The notes beneath the pieces were generated by a model that did no database searches, was not told the DNA's origin, and saw only the letters and a list, made by a program, of their open reading frames with translations. A stretch of 64,000 nt of DNA from an uncultured beta proteobacterium (GTDB lineage: Bacteria; Pseudomonadota; Gammaproteobacteria; Burkholderiales; Burkholderiaceae_C): the NCBI GenBank assembly GCA_903869595.1, contig CAIPZV010000057.1, positions 62,001-126,000 of the forward strand, in the 5' to 3' direction. The stretch's first letter is position 1. Each line of letters starts with the position of its first letter. Positions 1 through 9,764 of this stretch are shown here, one piece after another. A program made the position numbers and the translations under genes.

Positions 1-2
1 GA

Positions 3-869
3 GAGCGAAGCGCCGGTGTCAGCCTCCTGTGCTGCGCGCAGGCCTTGGGTGATATAGAAATTAGCTACACCCCTCAGGAAGGCACCCCACCGGCGCCGAT
101 ACATCGCTACACGGCACGGGTCAGCAGCTTGCATGCACTGAGCAACCACGTGATGCGCGTCGGCCTGCAAATGGACAGCGACTCCAGGCTTGTCTTTCAA
201 GCCGGTCAATACATCAACATCATTCTTTCTGACGGCGCCAAACGCAGCTTCTCTTTCGCCAATGCTTATTCCGATGCAGGCTACATCGAGCTGCATGTAG
301 CCCGGGTGCGCGGTGGCCGCTTTTCAGGCTGGGTGTTTGAGCGCATGGTCCTGGGCGACTTGGTCGAATTTGAAGGCCCCATCGGAAGCTTTACCTTGCG
401 TGAAAACAGCGATAAACCAATTATCTTTGTAGCCGGCGCCACCGGTTTTGCGCCGGTGAAGAGTATCTTGGAGCATGCCTTTCATACCGGCATTCAAAGG
501 CCGATGGTGCTCTACTGGGGCGTGCGCAGCCGGGCTGATCTCTACCTGGTAGACCAGGTGCAAGGCTGGCTGGCAGCGCACACCCAATTCAGTTTTGTCC
601 CCGTGTTATCTGCGCCATTGCCCCATGACCACTGGACCGGACGCACCGGCGCCTTGCTGGCGGCCATACTTGCAGACTTTCCCGATTTATCGGCCCACCA
701 GGTCTATGCCTGCGGCTCGGTCCGCATGGTGGAATCGGCCCAGGCCTCGTTTGCCGAACATGGGCTGATGCAATCCGAGTGCTTCTCTGACGCCTTCCAT
801 CTGGCGCCCCAAGCCGCGCTCCACGATCCGGCTATGCACCTTTCAATAGCCGAGGCACCCCATGGCTGA
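3..869 (+). CDS. Ferredoxin-NAD(P)H oxidoreductase (2Fe-2S C-terminal remnant + FAD/NAD domains, CDP-6-deoxy-glucoseen reductase-like), 5'-truncated by window edge
   Basis: The frame stays open upstream of the TTG at 45 and reads ERSAGVSLLCCAQALGD, typical of a 2Fe-2S domain C-terminus. It is followed by FAD-binding (RSFSFANAY) and NAD-binding (VAGATGFAPVKSI) motifs. Confidence 0.75.
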   Translation, partial: ERSAGVSLLCCAQALGDIEISYTPQEGTPPAPIHRYTARVSSLHALSNHVMRVGLQMDSDSRLVFQAGQYINIILSDGAKRSFSFANAYSDAGYIELHVARVRGGRFSGWVFERMVLGDLVEFEGPIGSFTLRENSDKPIIFVAGATGFAPVKSILEHAFHTGIQRPMVLYWGVRSRADLYLVDQVQGWLAAHTQFSFVPVLSAPLPHDHWTGRTGALLAAILADFPDLSAHQVYACGSVRMVESAQASFAEHGLMQSECFSDAFHLAPQAALHDPAMHLSIAEAPHG

Positions 870-1380
870 ACCCTTCGCCCCACCGCTGCGCTACGGGATA
901 CCTTTGGCCGTTGGCGGTTTGTTTTGTGTGTTGCTAGGCTTTTTTTCCACCGCACCGGCCTACCGCCAATTGGGCGAGCAGGAGGCCGTGCTCACGCTGT
1001 CCTTCAGCCACTCGGGGCAACTGAAATTTGGCTGTAGCCCCATCGACCCCGCCGTATTGGCGAAGTTGCAACCCAATATGCGCAAAAAAATGGACTGCCC
1101 GCGTGAACGTGCCTTAGTCCGCGTCGAAATCCACATGGACCAGCAAGCCCTTTACCGGTTGGCCACGCCTCCTCTGGGGCTGCAAAGCGATGGTCCTGCC
1201 ACCGTGTACCGCAGCCTTCACATCCCCGCCGGACACCACCGCTTCAGCGCACGCCTGGCAGATGGCGCAGACGGCTCTATGCATTACGCCAAAGATGCCG
1301 AGGTGGACCTGCGCCCTGGTCAAGTCATGGTCATCGACTTTCTGACAGGCAGTGGCGGCTTTGTGTTTTCAAAGGGTTGA
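862..1380 (+). CDS. Hypothetical protein with one N-terminal transmembrane segment, exported domain
   Basis: ORF overlaps the preceding stop; hydrophobic N-terminus (YGIPLAVGGLFCVLLGFF). Confidence 0.6.
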   Translation: MAEPFAPPLRYGIPLAVGGLFCVLLGFFSTAPAYRQLGEQEAVLTLSFSHSGQLKFGCSPIDPAVLAKLQPNMRKKMDCPRERALVRVEIHMDQQALYRLATPPLGLQSDGPATVYRSLHIPAGHHRFSARLADGADGSMHYAKDAEVDLRPGQVMVIDFLTGSGGFVFSKG

Positions 1381-1462
1381 CCATGGGCCACACACCTCTG
1401 CTTTCCCACCTGCGTAAAACAACACCGCGCCTAGCCCTTCAAACCCTACCCAGGTACATGCT

Positions 1463-2881
1463 TTGCGTTTAAACACTGCACCGCGAGCCCTGCCGCGTCC
1501 CCTCACCCACCGTGGCCTGAGAACTTACGCCTATGGTCTGGCGGTGCCCCAAGATGCCCGCAAAACCATTGCCTTGGCCTGGCTTGGCTTAGGCATGGCG
1601 GCCCTGCTGGCATCGGGCTTGTTTTCGGTATTGCTGGTGTTGTCGCGCACCCCGCAATTGCAAGCCTCTTTTCCGGTTGCAGACTTTTTCCGCGTCGCCC
1701 TGGTCTCGCATGTGGACCTGTCGGTGTTAGTCTGGTTTCTGTCCTTTGGCGGTGCCTTGTGGACCCTCACGGGCGATGCGCGTTGGCAGACCTTGGCATG
1801 GTGCGCATTTGCGCTTGCTGCCGCAGGCACCGCCGCACTTTGCCTAGCGCCTTTTTTGCAAGTGGCGATACCGGTGATGGCCAACTACGTGCCGGTATTA
1901 GACGGCTCGGTCTTTCTCGGTGGCCTGACGCTTTTCGGGACCGGCATCGGCTTACTGTGCTTGCGCGCCATGCGGGTGGCATCGCCGGTAGGCCGCTATC
2001 TAACAGGCGATGGCGCCTTGCGCTTTGGGCTCAATGCCGCCATGGTGGCCACGGCGGTAGCGGGGCTGACGATCGCCTGGTCTTGGCTTGCATTGCCCTA
2101 CGACATGGACACCCGGGCCTATTACGAACTCTTGTTTTGGGGCGGCGGTCACGTGCTGCAATTTGCGTATGTCCTGCTGATGCTGATCGCTTGGATTTGG
2201 TTGGCCTCTCTGATAGGCCCCGGCCTTGCGCTCTCGCCGCGCATCCTGGCGCTCTTGTTCGGTCTGGCCATACTGGCCGTTTTCCTCACCCCCATCACCT
2301 ACCTCGCCTATGAAGTAACCTCGATTGAAAACCACCAATGGCAAACCTTACTCATGCGCTACGGCGGTGGCCTGGTCATTGGCCCTATCGCTTTGGCGGT
2401 AGCCTGGTCGCTTTGGCCTTTAGCGCCCCTCAGCCCGCAATTACGCCCGCTGCGTGCCAGTTTGCTGGCGTCTATGTTTTTATTTGTCGCCGGTGGGCTC
2501 ATTGGTTTTTTCATACGCGGCAGCGATGTGCGCATACCCGCGCACTACCACGGTTGCATTGTGGGCGTCACGCTGGCCTTGATGGGTCTTAGCTATCACT
2601 TGCTGGGGCAATTTGGATTTACAGCGCCGGATTCGCGTACGGCGGCGTGGCAACCAGTCATCTATGGCGGCGGGCAGTTACTGCACATCGTAGGTTTGGT
2701 CTGGTCGGGCGGCTACGGTGTGCAGCGCAAAGTGGCCGGGGCCGATCAGGTGCTGCACTCGACGCAAGAGATTTTGGGCATGGGCCTGATGGGCTTGGGC
2801 GGCTTGATCGCTATTGTGGGTGGAATACTCTTTATCGGGGTGGTTCTGCAGGCTTTGCTTAACACTATGAAAAATCCCTAA
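1463..2881 (+). CDS. Divergent heme-copper oxidase subunit I-like protein
   Basis: Multi-spanning protein with HCO-like His motifs: HVDLSVLVWF, WGGGHVLQF, PAHYHGCIVGVTLALMGLSY. Confidence 0.75.
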   Translation: MRLNTAPRALPRPLTHRGLRTYAYGLAVPQDARKTIALAWLGLGMAALLASGLFSVLLVLSRTPQLQASFPVADFFRVALVSHVDLSVLVWFLSFGGALWTLTGDARWQTLAWCAFALAAAGTAALCLAPFLQVAIPVMANYVPVLDGSVFLGGLTLFGTGIGLLCLRAMRVASPVGRYLTGDGALRFGLNAAMVATAVAGLTIAWSWLALPYDMDTRAYYELLFWGGGHVLQFAYVLLMLIAWIWLASLIGPGLALSPRILALLFGLAILAVFLTPITYLAYEVTSIENHQWQTLLMRYGGGLVIGPIALAVAWSLWPLAPLSPQLRPLRASLLASMFLFVAGGLIGFFIRGSDVRIPAHYHGCIVGVTLALMGLSYHLLGQFGFTAPDSRTAAWQPVIYGGGQLLHIVGLVWSGGYGVQRKVAGADQVLHSTQEILGMGLMGLGGLIAIVGGILFIGVVLQALLNTMKNP

Positions 2882-2888
2882 ATGCGTT

Positions 2889-3677
2889 ATGCCCAACACT
2901 AACTATCGACGCGCCTGGTACGCCTTAGGCACCGTTGGAACCATACTGGCCCTGGTAATACTGGCAACGAGCCTGCTATTGCGAATCGCAACCCAAACGA
3001 CGCTGGACGGGCATACGCAATCGGTGCTGTCACCCGCGCTGGAACAGGCAAGCAGACTTCTGCACCGCCTGACGGCATCCGGTGTTGGTGTGTTGGCATT
3101 ACTTGCTACGGTGATGTGCTTTCGTAAGGCAAGTCTAGCACCTGGAATAAAACAAGCATCAGCCTTGGTGCTTGTCACAACAGCCAGTTTGGCCGCAATA
3201 GGTCCGCTTACACCCGGCTATCACATAGCTGCCGTCACGGTGCTCAATGTAGGCCTTGGTTCAATACTGCTGTTGAGCTTTTGGCGATTGCGTGAAATTG
3301 CAATCGCAGCACCACACACCCCAAGACCCCTTTCGCGCCTAGCACTGTTCACCTTAACCGCATTCATGCTGCATATCGGTACCGGTGCCGCCGCAGCTGC
3401 CAGCAGCCAGTGGCTGCCAAGCCTGGACTTAAATGTCTGGCTGCATTTAGCCTCTGCCGTTGGTCTTATGGTGTTAATCGCGCTACTAATGCGTCAACAT
3501 CGGAAAAGTGCTGTCGTCCCGACGGTCAAAGTATTCCGCTACCTGATGGTGGGCCAAATCCTATTAGGTGGCCTGATGATGGTTCTAGACGAACGCCCCA
3601 TCTGGGTTAACTTTGCCCACGGGATGGTGTCGGCACTATTGGCCTTATTGTTACTCGCACTAATTCACCGCCCGTAA
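2889..3677 (+). CDS. CtaA/COX15-like membrane protein (heme A synthase-like)
   Basis: Multi-TM ORF with LLHRLTASGVGVLALLA and WVNFAHGMVSALLALLLL, resembling paired CtaA heme-ligand helices; adjacent to the HCO gene. Confidence 0.6.
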   Translation: MPNTNYRRAWYALGTVGTILALVILATSLLLRIATQTTLDGHTQSVLSPALEQASRLLHRLTASGVGVLALLATVMCFRKASLAPGIKQASALVLVTTASLAAIGPLTPGYHIAAVTVLNVGLGSILLLSFWRLREIAIAAPHTPRPLSRLALFTLTAFMLHIGTGAAAAASSQWLPSLDLNVWLHLASAVGLMVLIALLMRQHRKSAVVPTVKVFRYLMVGQILLGGLMMVLDERPIWVNFAHGMVSALLALLLLALIHRP

Positions 3678-3838
3678 ATTTAGCCTTAGCTGTAACGACC
3701 CAGCGTGCTTTGCTCTTTAGGGCCCGCTCACTTTAACAACAGAAATTCCCTACAAGATAGTCTAAAAGTTTTGAAAAACCTTGACCTATCGCAATGAGTG
3801 AATGCATTCAGTACAGAAAATTCGTTGTCCCATGCTTC

Positions 3839-4303
3839 ATGACCCTCACTATGCCTACCGCGCCAGAATCACAAGTAAATCCCGGCATTGACGAATGTCA
3901 TACAAAGATTCGCCAGCAGCTATTGAGCCTGGCCGATTTGTCACATCGGCTGGACACCGTTGGTATTGATAGTGCAACGCAGCGAATGGCCAATGAGATC
4001 GGAATATTTTTCGCCAGTACTTCACGCCAGCATCATATTGACGAAGAGAACAACATTTTTCCCGCTTGGCTCGCAAGCGCAAACGATGCATTGGTTACTG
4101 GGGCACGAACGCTAAAACAAGACCACGGCTGGATTGAGGAAAACTTGATTGAGCTCGGCCCACAGCTTAGCGCCATCGCTAACGGCAATAACTGGTTTGC
4201 GATCTCAGAGTTCCAACACGGGGTAGTCGTATTCATTGAACTTTACCGTAAGCATATGGAATTAGAAGAGTTACTGATGGCGCACCAGCAATCCTATTAT
4301 TGA
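3839..4303 (+). CDS. Hemerythrin HHE cation-binding domain protein
   Basis: HHIDEENNIFPAWL, LKQDHGWIEENL and YRKHMELEE motifs. Start set at the internal Met (MTLTMPTAP) within ORF 3794-4303. Confidence 0.7.
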   Translation: MTLTMPTAPESQVNPGIDECHTKIRQQLLSLADLSHRLDTVGIDSATQRMANEIGIFFASTSRQHHIDEENNIFPAWLASANDALVTGARTLKQDHGWIEENLIELGPQLSAIANGNNWFAISEFQHGVVVFIELYRKHMELEELLMAHQQSYY

Positions 4304-4448
4304 CTGAAATTGCCTTTTGAAGCAGCGATAGACGAGGCTGTACCTGTCGGTCAACTTAGCTATATAAGACGGCACGCCTCCGAACTCCTACGCCGAGGGC
4401 GTAGCTTCTACGCGTTCAACCATGCTGGCCTTCGTGAACTAATTAGGC

Positions 4449-4478
4449 GAGAGTGGGCCCCATGCGCAGCCCACTCTC
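4449..4478. terminator. Candidate bidirectional terminator hairpin
   Basis: GAGAGTGGG-N12-CCCACTCTC perfect 9-bp stem between convergent genes. Confidence 0.5.
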
Positions 4479-4489
4479 ATCCAATCAGC

Positions 4490-6022
4490 TCAGAAAAAAC
4501 CTAATTTGTTCTCGCTGTAGCTGACCAAGAGGTTCTTTGTTTGCTGGTAGTGGTCCAGCATGACCTTGTGGGTCTCGCGACCGATGCCCGATTCTTTGTA
4601 GCCACCAAAGGCCGCGTGCGCAGGATAGGCGTGGTAGCAATTAGTCCAAACACGGCCGGCCTTGATCGCGCGACCCATGCGGTAGGCCACGTTGCCGTTG
4701 CGGCTCCAGACGCCAGCGCCTAAGCCGTACAGAGTGTCATTGGCGATTGCCAAGGCTTCGGCTTCGTCCTTAAAAGTGGTCACAGCGAGTACCGGACCAA
4801 AAATTTCTTCTTGGAAGATGCGCATCTTGTTGTGGCCTTTGAACAAGGTGGGCTGCACGTAGTATCCACTTTCCAAGTCACCGCCCAAATGCGCTTGGTG
4901 ACCGCCCACCAATACCTCTGCGCCTTCTTGCTTGCCCAGGTCTAAGTAAGACAAGATTTTGGTCAGCTGCTCTTTGGAGGCTTGGGCGCCCATCATGCTG
5001 TAGGTGTCCAGAGGATTCATGTGTTTAATGGCGGCCACCCGCTTTAAGACGCGTTCCATAAACTTGTCGTAAATGCTCTCTTGGATAAGTGCGCGGGAGG
5101 GGCATGTGCAGACTTCACCCTGGTTAAAGGCAAACAGCACCAAGCCTTCGATGGCTTTATCCAAGAAGGCATCGTCTTTGTCCATGATGTCGGCAAAAAA
5201 GATGTTGGGCGACTTGCCGCCCAGCTCCAGGGTGGCCGGAATCAGGTTGTTGGCAGCCGCTTGCGCGATAACGCGCCCGGTACTGGTCGAGCCGGTGAAG
5301 GCGATTTTTGCAATGCGTTTGCTGCTCGCTAAGGGTAGTCCGGCTTCGCGGCCATAGCCGTTGACGATGTTGAGCACGCCCGCAGGCAGTAAGTCGGCAA
5401 TCAATTCGGCCAGCAGCAAGATGGAGATGGGCGTGGACTCGGCGGGCTTGAGCACCACGCAGTTACCTGCGCCGATGGCGGGTGCCAGTTTCCAGGCGGC
5501 CATCAGGATGGGGAAATTCCAGGGGATGATTTGAGCGACCACGCCAAGTGGTTCTTGGAAGTGGTAAGCCACGGTGTTCTCGTCGATATTGCTCAGGGCA
5601 CCTTCTTGGGCGCGCAGGCAACCCGCAAAGTAGCGAAAGTGGTCAATCGTCAACGGAATATCAGCGTTGAGCGTTTCGCGGATGGCTTTGCCGTTATCCA
5701 CTGTCTCGGCATAGGCCAGCATTTCTAGGTTCGCCTCGATGCGGTCGGCAATCTTCAGAAGGATATTGGAGCGGCTGGCAGCATCTGTTTTGCCCCAGGC
5801 ATCAGCCGCAGCGTGTGCGGCGTCCAAGGCTAGCTCGACGTCTTCGGCGCTGGATCGCGCGGCCTTGGTGTAGACCTTGCCGTTGATCGGGGTGATGACG
5901 TCAAAGTACTGGCCTTTGACGGGCGCGACCCATTTGCCGCCAATGAAGTTGTCGTAGTGGTCTTTGAATTGCACGATGGCGCCAGCGGCGCCAGGAGCGG
6001 CATAAATCATGAGGTTCTCCAA
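4490..6022 (-). CDS. NAD-dependent (acet)aldehyde dehydrogenase, ExaC/AcoD type
   Basis: Full-length ALDH with [33 protein letters not shown] and [12 protein letters not shown]. Confidence 0.92.
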   Translation of the reverse strand: MENLMIYAAPGAAGAIVQFKDHYDNFIGGKWVAPVKGQYFDVITPINGKVYTKAARSSAEDVELALDAAHAAADAWGKTDAASRSNILLKIADRIEANLEMLAYAETVDNGKAIRETLNADIPLTIDHFRYFAGCLRAQEGALSNIDENTVAYHFQEPLGVVAQIIPWNFPILMAAWKLAPAIGAGNCVVLKPAESTPISILLLAELIADLLPAGVLNIVNGYGREAGLPLASSKRIAKIAFTGSTSTGRVIAQAAANNLIPATLELGGKSPNIFFADIMDKDDAFLDKAIEGLVLFAFNQGEVCTCPSRALIQESIYDKFMERVLKRVAAIKHMNPLDTYSMMGAQASKEQLTKILSYLDLGKQEGAEVLVGGHQAHLGGDLESGYYVQPTLFKGHNKMRIFQEEIFGPVLAVTTFKDEAEALAIANDTLYGLGAGVWSRNGNVAYRMGRAIKAGRVWTNCYHAYPAHAAFGGYKESGIGRETHKVMLDHYQQTKNLLVSYSENKLGFF

Positions 6023-6076
6023 GGGGTTTTAAAGTCCTGGGCGTTCACATTGACAGCCCAGGCCATTACTCTTTTC

Positions 6077-6091
6077 GCAAGCGCCATGCCA
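6077..6091 (-). promoter_or_regulatory. Putative sigma-54 (-24/-12) promoter for the aldehyde dehydrogenase
   Basis: Minus strand TGGCATGGCGCTTGC; GG-N10-GC spacing matches the RpoN consensus. Confidence 0.7.
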
Positions 6092-6211
6092 TCGTCGATA
6101 AGCCTAGGGTTTTTACCTAGTTATTGCCTAAATTAGAGGCAAATGCGGGCTTTGCGCCCCAATCGGAGAACGCTGAGATGCAGACCTGTCCGGGCAGCGA
6201 TATGGACAGGT

Positions 6212-6226
6212 GTAACAATTTGTTAC
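6212..6226. promoter_or_regulatory. Putative upstream activator palindrome (enhancer-binding protein site)
   Basis: GTAACA-ATT-TGTTAC perfect inverted repeat, ~120 bp upstream of the sigma54 promoter, in the intergenic region shared with the EBP gene. Confidence 0.55.
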
Positions 6227-6230
6227 GTTT

Positions 6231-6244
6231 GTGATCTGCATCAA
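6231..6244. promoter_or_regulatory. FNR/CRP-family-like box
   Basis: GTGAT-CTGC-ATCAA, one mismatch from TTGAT-N4-ATCAA. Confidence 0.4.
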
Positions 6245-6329
6245 TGATCGGACCTTGTCAGCGCGACGGGCGCCGATAAACTTCATTGACAAAAACAACG
6301 GCACCTAATGGCGCTACCGATTACAAACC

Positions 6330-8237
6330 ATGCGTGAACACTCCATGCTCCCCGCACCGGTGCTCAGGCATGCACGTCAGCAATGGTTAGAGCAAGGCGC
6401 CAGCCTGTCGCCGGCCATCGACCAAAGGGTGAGCCGCTCTTGGCTACGAAGCCAGGCTGCTGGCCTCTCGCCGATGGGCCGTTTGTCATGCACCGACAAC
6501 CTAAGCGGCACGGCCCTGCAGCGCGCCAGGGCGCAAAGCCACGATGTGGTGAACCATTCCCAGCCCATCATGGAATACCTGTTGGGGCAGGTGCGACAAA
6601 GCCACAGTATGGTTATTTTGGCCGACCAACACGGCGTGCTTATGCACACCCAAGGCGATTTGGACTTTTTAAGCAAGGCCGAGCGCGTGGCCCTGAAGTG
6701 CGGCGCATCTTGGCATGAAAGCCAGCGTGGCACCAATGCCATCGGCACGGCGCTGGCCGAATCAGACGAAATCGAAATACATGGTGCCGAGCACTACCTA
6801 GACCGAAACGGATTTTTGACCTGCGCTGCCTCGCCCATTGTCTCGGCCAAGGGCGAAGTGATGGGTATTTTGGACATCTCGGGCGACCACCGAAGCCGCC
6901 ATCCGCACACCTTGGGCCTGGTCTCGACGGCAGCGCGAATGATTGAAAACAATCTACTCATAGCCTCCTGCAAGCACCACACTGTGCTCAAGTTACATGC
7001 CCGGCCAGAGGGGATTGGCTCCATTGCGCAGGGTTTACTCGCTTTTTCAGAAGATGGTTGGTTGATGGGCGCCAATCGGCGCGCCTTGGAAATGCTGGGC
7101 CTGCGACGCCAGGACATCGGCGCCGTGCAGTTGCACCAGCTATTCGATTGCCATCTGGACGCGCTGCTTGGCGCTGCGCATCGGGCGCTTGGACGCGACA
7201 TTGCCCTTCACACCACGCAAGGCCAGCCCGTGTTTGCCAGCGTGCAACTGGCGCCCCATTTGTCGGTCAAAGCGCGGCCCAGTGTGGCAGCGGCGGCCCC
7301 CGACGCGCTTAGCCAACTTGACACGGGTGATGCCAGTTGGGCCAACGCCGCCGCCAAGGCCCGCCGTGTGGCTGACAAAGACATCCCGCTGCTGCTGCTG
7401 GGCGAGTCAGGTGTGGGCAAGGAGTGGTTTGCAAAAGCATTACACGAAAGCTCGGCGCGCAGTGGCGGTCCGTTTGTGGCGATCAACTGCGCCGCCTTAC
7501 CCGAACAATTGATTGAGTCTGAGCTTTTTGGTTACACACCAGGCGCGTTCACGGGCGCAAGCAAGCAGGGCTCGACAGGGCGATTGCGCGAGGCCCAAGG
7601 TGGCACCTTGTTTTTGGACGAGATTGGGGACATGCCCTTGCTTATGCAGACCCGTCTTTTGCGCGTGCTGCAAGAGCGCCAGGTCACGCCCTTGGGCGGT
7701 GGCCATGCCGTTGCAGTCAACTTTGCGCTGGTCTGCGCCACCCATCAAGACTTGCCCAAAGCCGCTGACACCGGGAGATTTCGCAGTGATTTGTACTACC
7801 GCATCAATGGGCTGAGCCTACAACTGCCTGCCCTGCGCGAGCGTAGCGACTTTGCAGCCCTGACGCGCCAATTGCTCGTTCGATGGGGTGGCCCGGTGTG
7901 CGTGCATATCGATTCCGATCTTATGCTGGCGTTGAGCCGTTATCGCTGGCCTGGCAATTTACGCCAGTACAGCAATGTGCTGCGCACCGCCGTGGCGATG
8001 CTTGAGCCCGAAGAGGCATGCATTTCTTGGTCACACATGCCCGACGACTTGGTGGACATACTCCAAACCCTTAGCCAGGACTTGCCAGATTACCCCGAGC
8101 CGCCACCGAAAAATTTGCATCAACTATCGCAACAAGTGATAGCGCAGGCATTAGAAAAATGTCGTGGCAATATGTCTGCAGCCGCTCGACAACTTGGCAT
8201 AAGTCGGCAAACCTTATACCGTAAATTGCAGCCTTGA
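6330..8237 (+). CDS. Sigma-54-dependent transcriptional activator, AcoR-like (GAF + AAA + Fis HTH)
   Basis: Walker A GESGVGKEW, GAFTGA motif (YTPGAFTGASKQG), C-terminal Fis-like HTH (MSAAARQLGISRQTLYRKL). Confidence 0.93.
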   Translation: MREHSMLPAPVLRHARQQWLEQGASLSPAIDQRVSRSWLRSQAAGLSPMGRLSCTDNLSGTALQRARAQSHDVVNHSQPIMEYLLGQVRQSHSMVILADQHGVLMHTQGDLDFLSKAERVALKCGASWHESQRGTNAIGTALAESDEIEIHGAEHYLDRNGFLTCAASPIVSAKGEVMGILDISGDHRSRHPHTLGLVSTAARMIENNLLIASCKHHTVLKLHARPEGIGSIAQGLLAFSEDGWLMGANRRALEMLGLRRQDIGAVQLHQLFDCHLDALLGAAHRALGRDIALHTTQGQPVFASVQLAPHLSVKARPSVAAAAPDALSQLDTGDASWANAAAKARRVADKDIPLLLLGESGVGKEWFAKALHESSARSGGPFVAINCAALPEQLIESELFGYTPGAFTGASKQGSTGRLREAQGGTLFLDEIGDMPLLMQTRLLRVLQERQVTPLGGGHAVAVNFALVCATHQDLPKAADTGRFRSDLYYRINGLSLQLPALRERSDFAALTRQLLVRWGGPVCVHIDSDLMLALSRYRWPGNLRQYSNVLRTAVAMLEPEEACISWSHMPDDLVDILQTLSQDLPDYPEPPPKNLHQLSQQVIAQALEKCRGNMSAAARQLGISRQTLYRKLQP

Positions 8238-8460
8238 TGCAATGGCGAAATACTGTCGAAGTAAATTTCGCAATAACACGGGCATTACCAAAGCAATCAT
8301 TCGCCAACGACCGTTTTGGCCCAAAGCTTGCATTCGGATTCCCTAGGTTGGCACCGTAAATGAAGCAAGCTTGGGGCTCAAACCCGGTTTGCCGCGTTTC
8401 CCAGGGGCAAGTTGCCGCTCGGCATTCAAGTGCCTTGCTTAAATCTGCGGGACACCCTCA

Positions 8461-8592
8461 ATGAACCAAGCGTCAAGCGCTAACTTACAACGTGCGAGCT
8501 ATGCTTTGGCCACCATCGGCACGGTGCTGGCCTTGCTTATCTTGGCGACCGGCCTGCTGCTGCCAATAGCCAGTGTGTGCCAGTCCGACTAA
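8461..8592 (+). pseudogene. Truncated paralog of the 2889-3677 CtaA-like gene (N-terminal 43 codons only)
   Basis: MNQASSANLQRASYALATIGTVLALLILATGLLLPIASVCQSD* aligns with RRAWYALGTVGTILALVILATSLLLRIAT of ORF 2889, then stops. Confidence 0.7.
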
Positions 8593-8692
8593 AGCCCCAA
8601 GGACGTGATCAACCGAGGACGCGCTCGAGGAAAAATCCTTGCTTGCGTTTGATGCGGGCCTGTATGAGGCCAGTTTCCACTGCATCCTAGCC

Positions 8693-8706
8693 TTGACACA
8701 AGTCAA
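8693..8706. promoter_or_regulatory. FNR/DNR-like palindromic box upstream of cbpA
   Basis: TTGAC-ACAA-GTCAA perfect 5-bp half-sites, ~130 bp upstream of the cbpA ATG. Confidence 0.5.
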
Positions 8707-8834
8707 GCCTCTTGCCGCCCAATAGCCTACGCTTGGCAGCAGGCGCATACCCCACGGGGAATGCGCGTTTAGCGTCCCCGAACTCTCCATGTCGGAAGTT
8801 CAGCGCACACACGAGGCACAAGCGGTGCCGCTGC

Positions 8835-9764
8835 ATGCAATACAAAGACTATTACGCTGTTCTGGGCGTTCCCAAGAGCGCCGATCTGGACGCGATCAAA
8901 AAAGCCTATCGCAGCCTGGCGCGCAAAAACCACCCCGATGTGTCCCAAGACGCGGGCGCTGAAGAGCGCTTCAAAGCGGCAGCGCAGGCCTATGCGATTT
9001 TGAAAGACCCGGACAAACGCGCCGCTTATGATGCACTAGGAGACGGCAGCGCACAGGGCGACTTTGTACCACCGCCCCATTGGCGCGCCCAATACCCTAG
9101 TGCGGGTCAAGGTTTGGAGGACCTGGATCTGGCGGACCTACTGGCCTCGTTACACGCGCGCTCAGGCCCCTCCGCAAGCGCCAGTACCCCACGGCCCGGA
9201 CAGGACTTTGAAGACACCATCAGCATGGCCTTGCGTGACACGCTGCACGGCATGCAAGTGCCTATCACCTGGGTAGACGAAGGCCTGTCCAAAGACCTGA
9301 TGGTGGATATTCCGGCGGGGGTGCGCCAGGGCCAAAGAATTCGGCTGCGTGGCAAGGGCGGCAAAGGCTGGCACGGCGGTCCGCCTGGAGACTATTACCT
9401 GGAAGTGGCACTGGCACCTGACCCGGTGTTTACGCCGCTAGGCCATGACCTGCTGTTTCAATTGGATTTAGCGCCCTGGGAAGCCGTGTTGGGCGCCCAG
9501 GTGCAAATCGCCACACTGCAAGACCCGGTGCTACTGACCGTGCCCGCTGGCAGCCAGGCTGGACACAAGCTGCGCTTAAAAGGCCACGGCTTGCCCGGCG
9601 CCAAGGGCGTGCGCGGCGACATGTTGGCGGTGATTCAGGTCAAGACGCCCAAGGCCATCTCGGAGGCCGAACGTACCCATTACCAGGCGCTGGCGGACAT
9701 CTCCAGCTTTCGCGCCCGACCACCACGCGACACGGAGGCCACCCATGGCACACATAGTTCATAG
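8835..9764 (+). CDS. cbpA: DnaJ-class curved DNA-binding protein/co-chaperone CbpA
   Basis: J-domain MQYKDYYAVLGVPKSADLDAIKKAYRSLARKNHPDV with HPD, plus DnaJ C-terminal domain. The track start at 8712 is over-extended. Confidence 0.88.
   Translation: MQYKDYYAVLGVPKSADLDAIKKAYRSLARKNHPDVSQDAGAEERFKAAAQAYAILKDPDKRAAYDALGDGSAQGDFVPPPHWRAQYPSAGQGLEDLDLADLLASLHARSGPSASASTPRPGQDFEDTISMALRDTLHGMQVPITWVDEGLSKDLMVDIPAGVRQGQRIRLRGKGGKGWHGGPPGDYYLEVALAPDPVFTPLGHDLLFQLDLAPWEAVLGAQVQIATLQDPVLLTVPAGSQAGHKLRLKGHGLPGAKGVRGDMLAVIQVKTPKAISEAERTHYQALADISSFRARPPRDTEATHGTHSS

Noticed and set aside
3782-3796. TTGACCTATCGCAA as an FNR-like box upstream of the hemerythrin gene
   Set aside because: The second half-site matches poorly (CGCAA vs ATCAA); too weak to call.
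4310-4504. 64-aa plus ORF between hemerythrin and aldehyde dehydrogenase
   Set aside because: Runs through the putative terminator hairpin; no RBS or domain support.
8349-8366. TTGGCACCGTAAATGAAGC as a sigma54 promoter
   Set aside because: Has a TGGCAC-like -24 element but no GC at the required 10-bp spacing.
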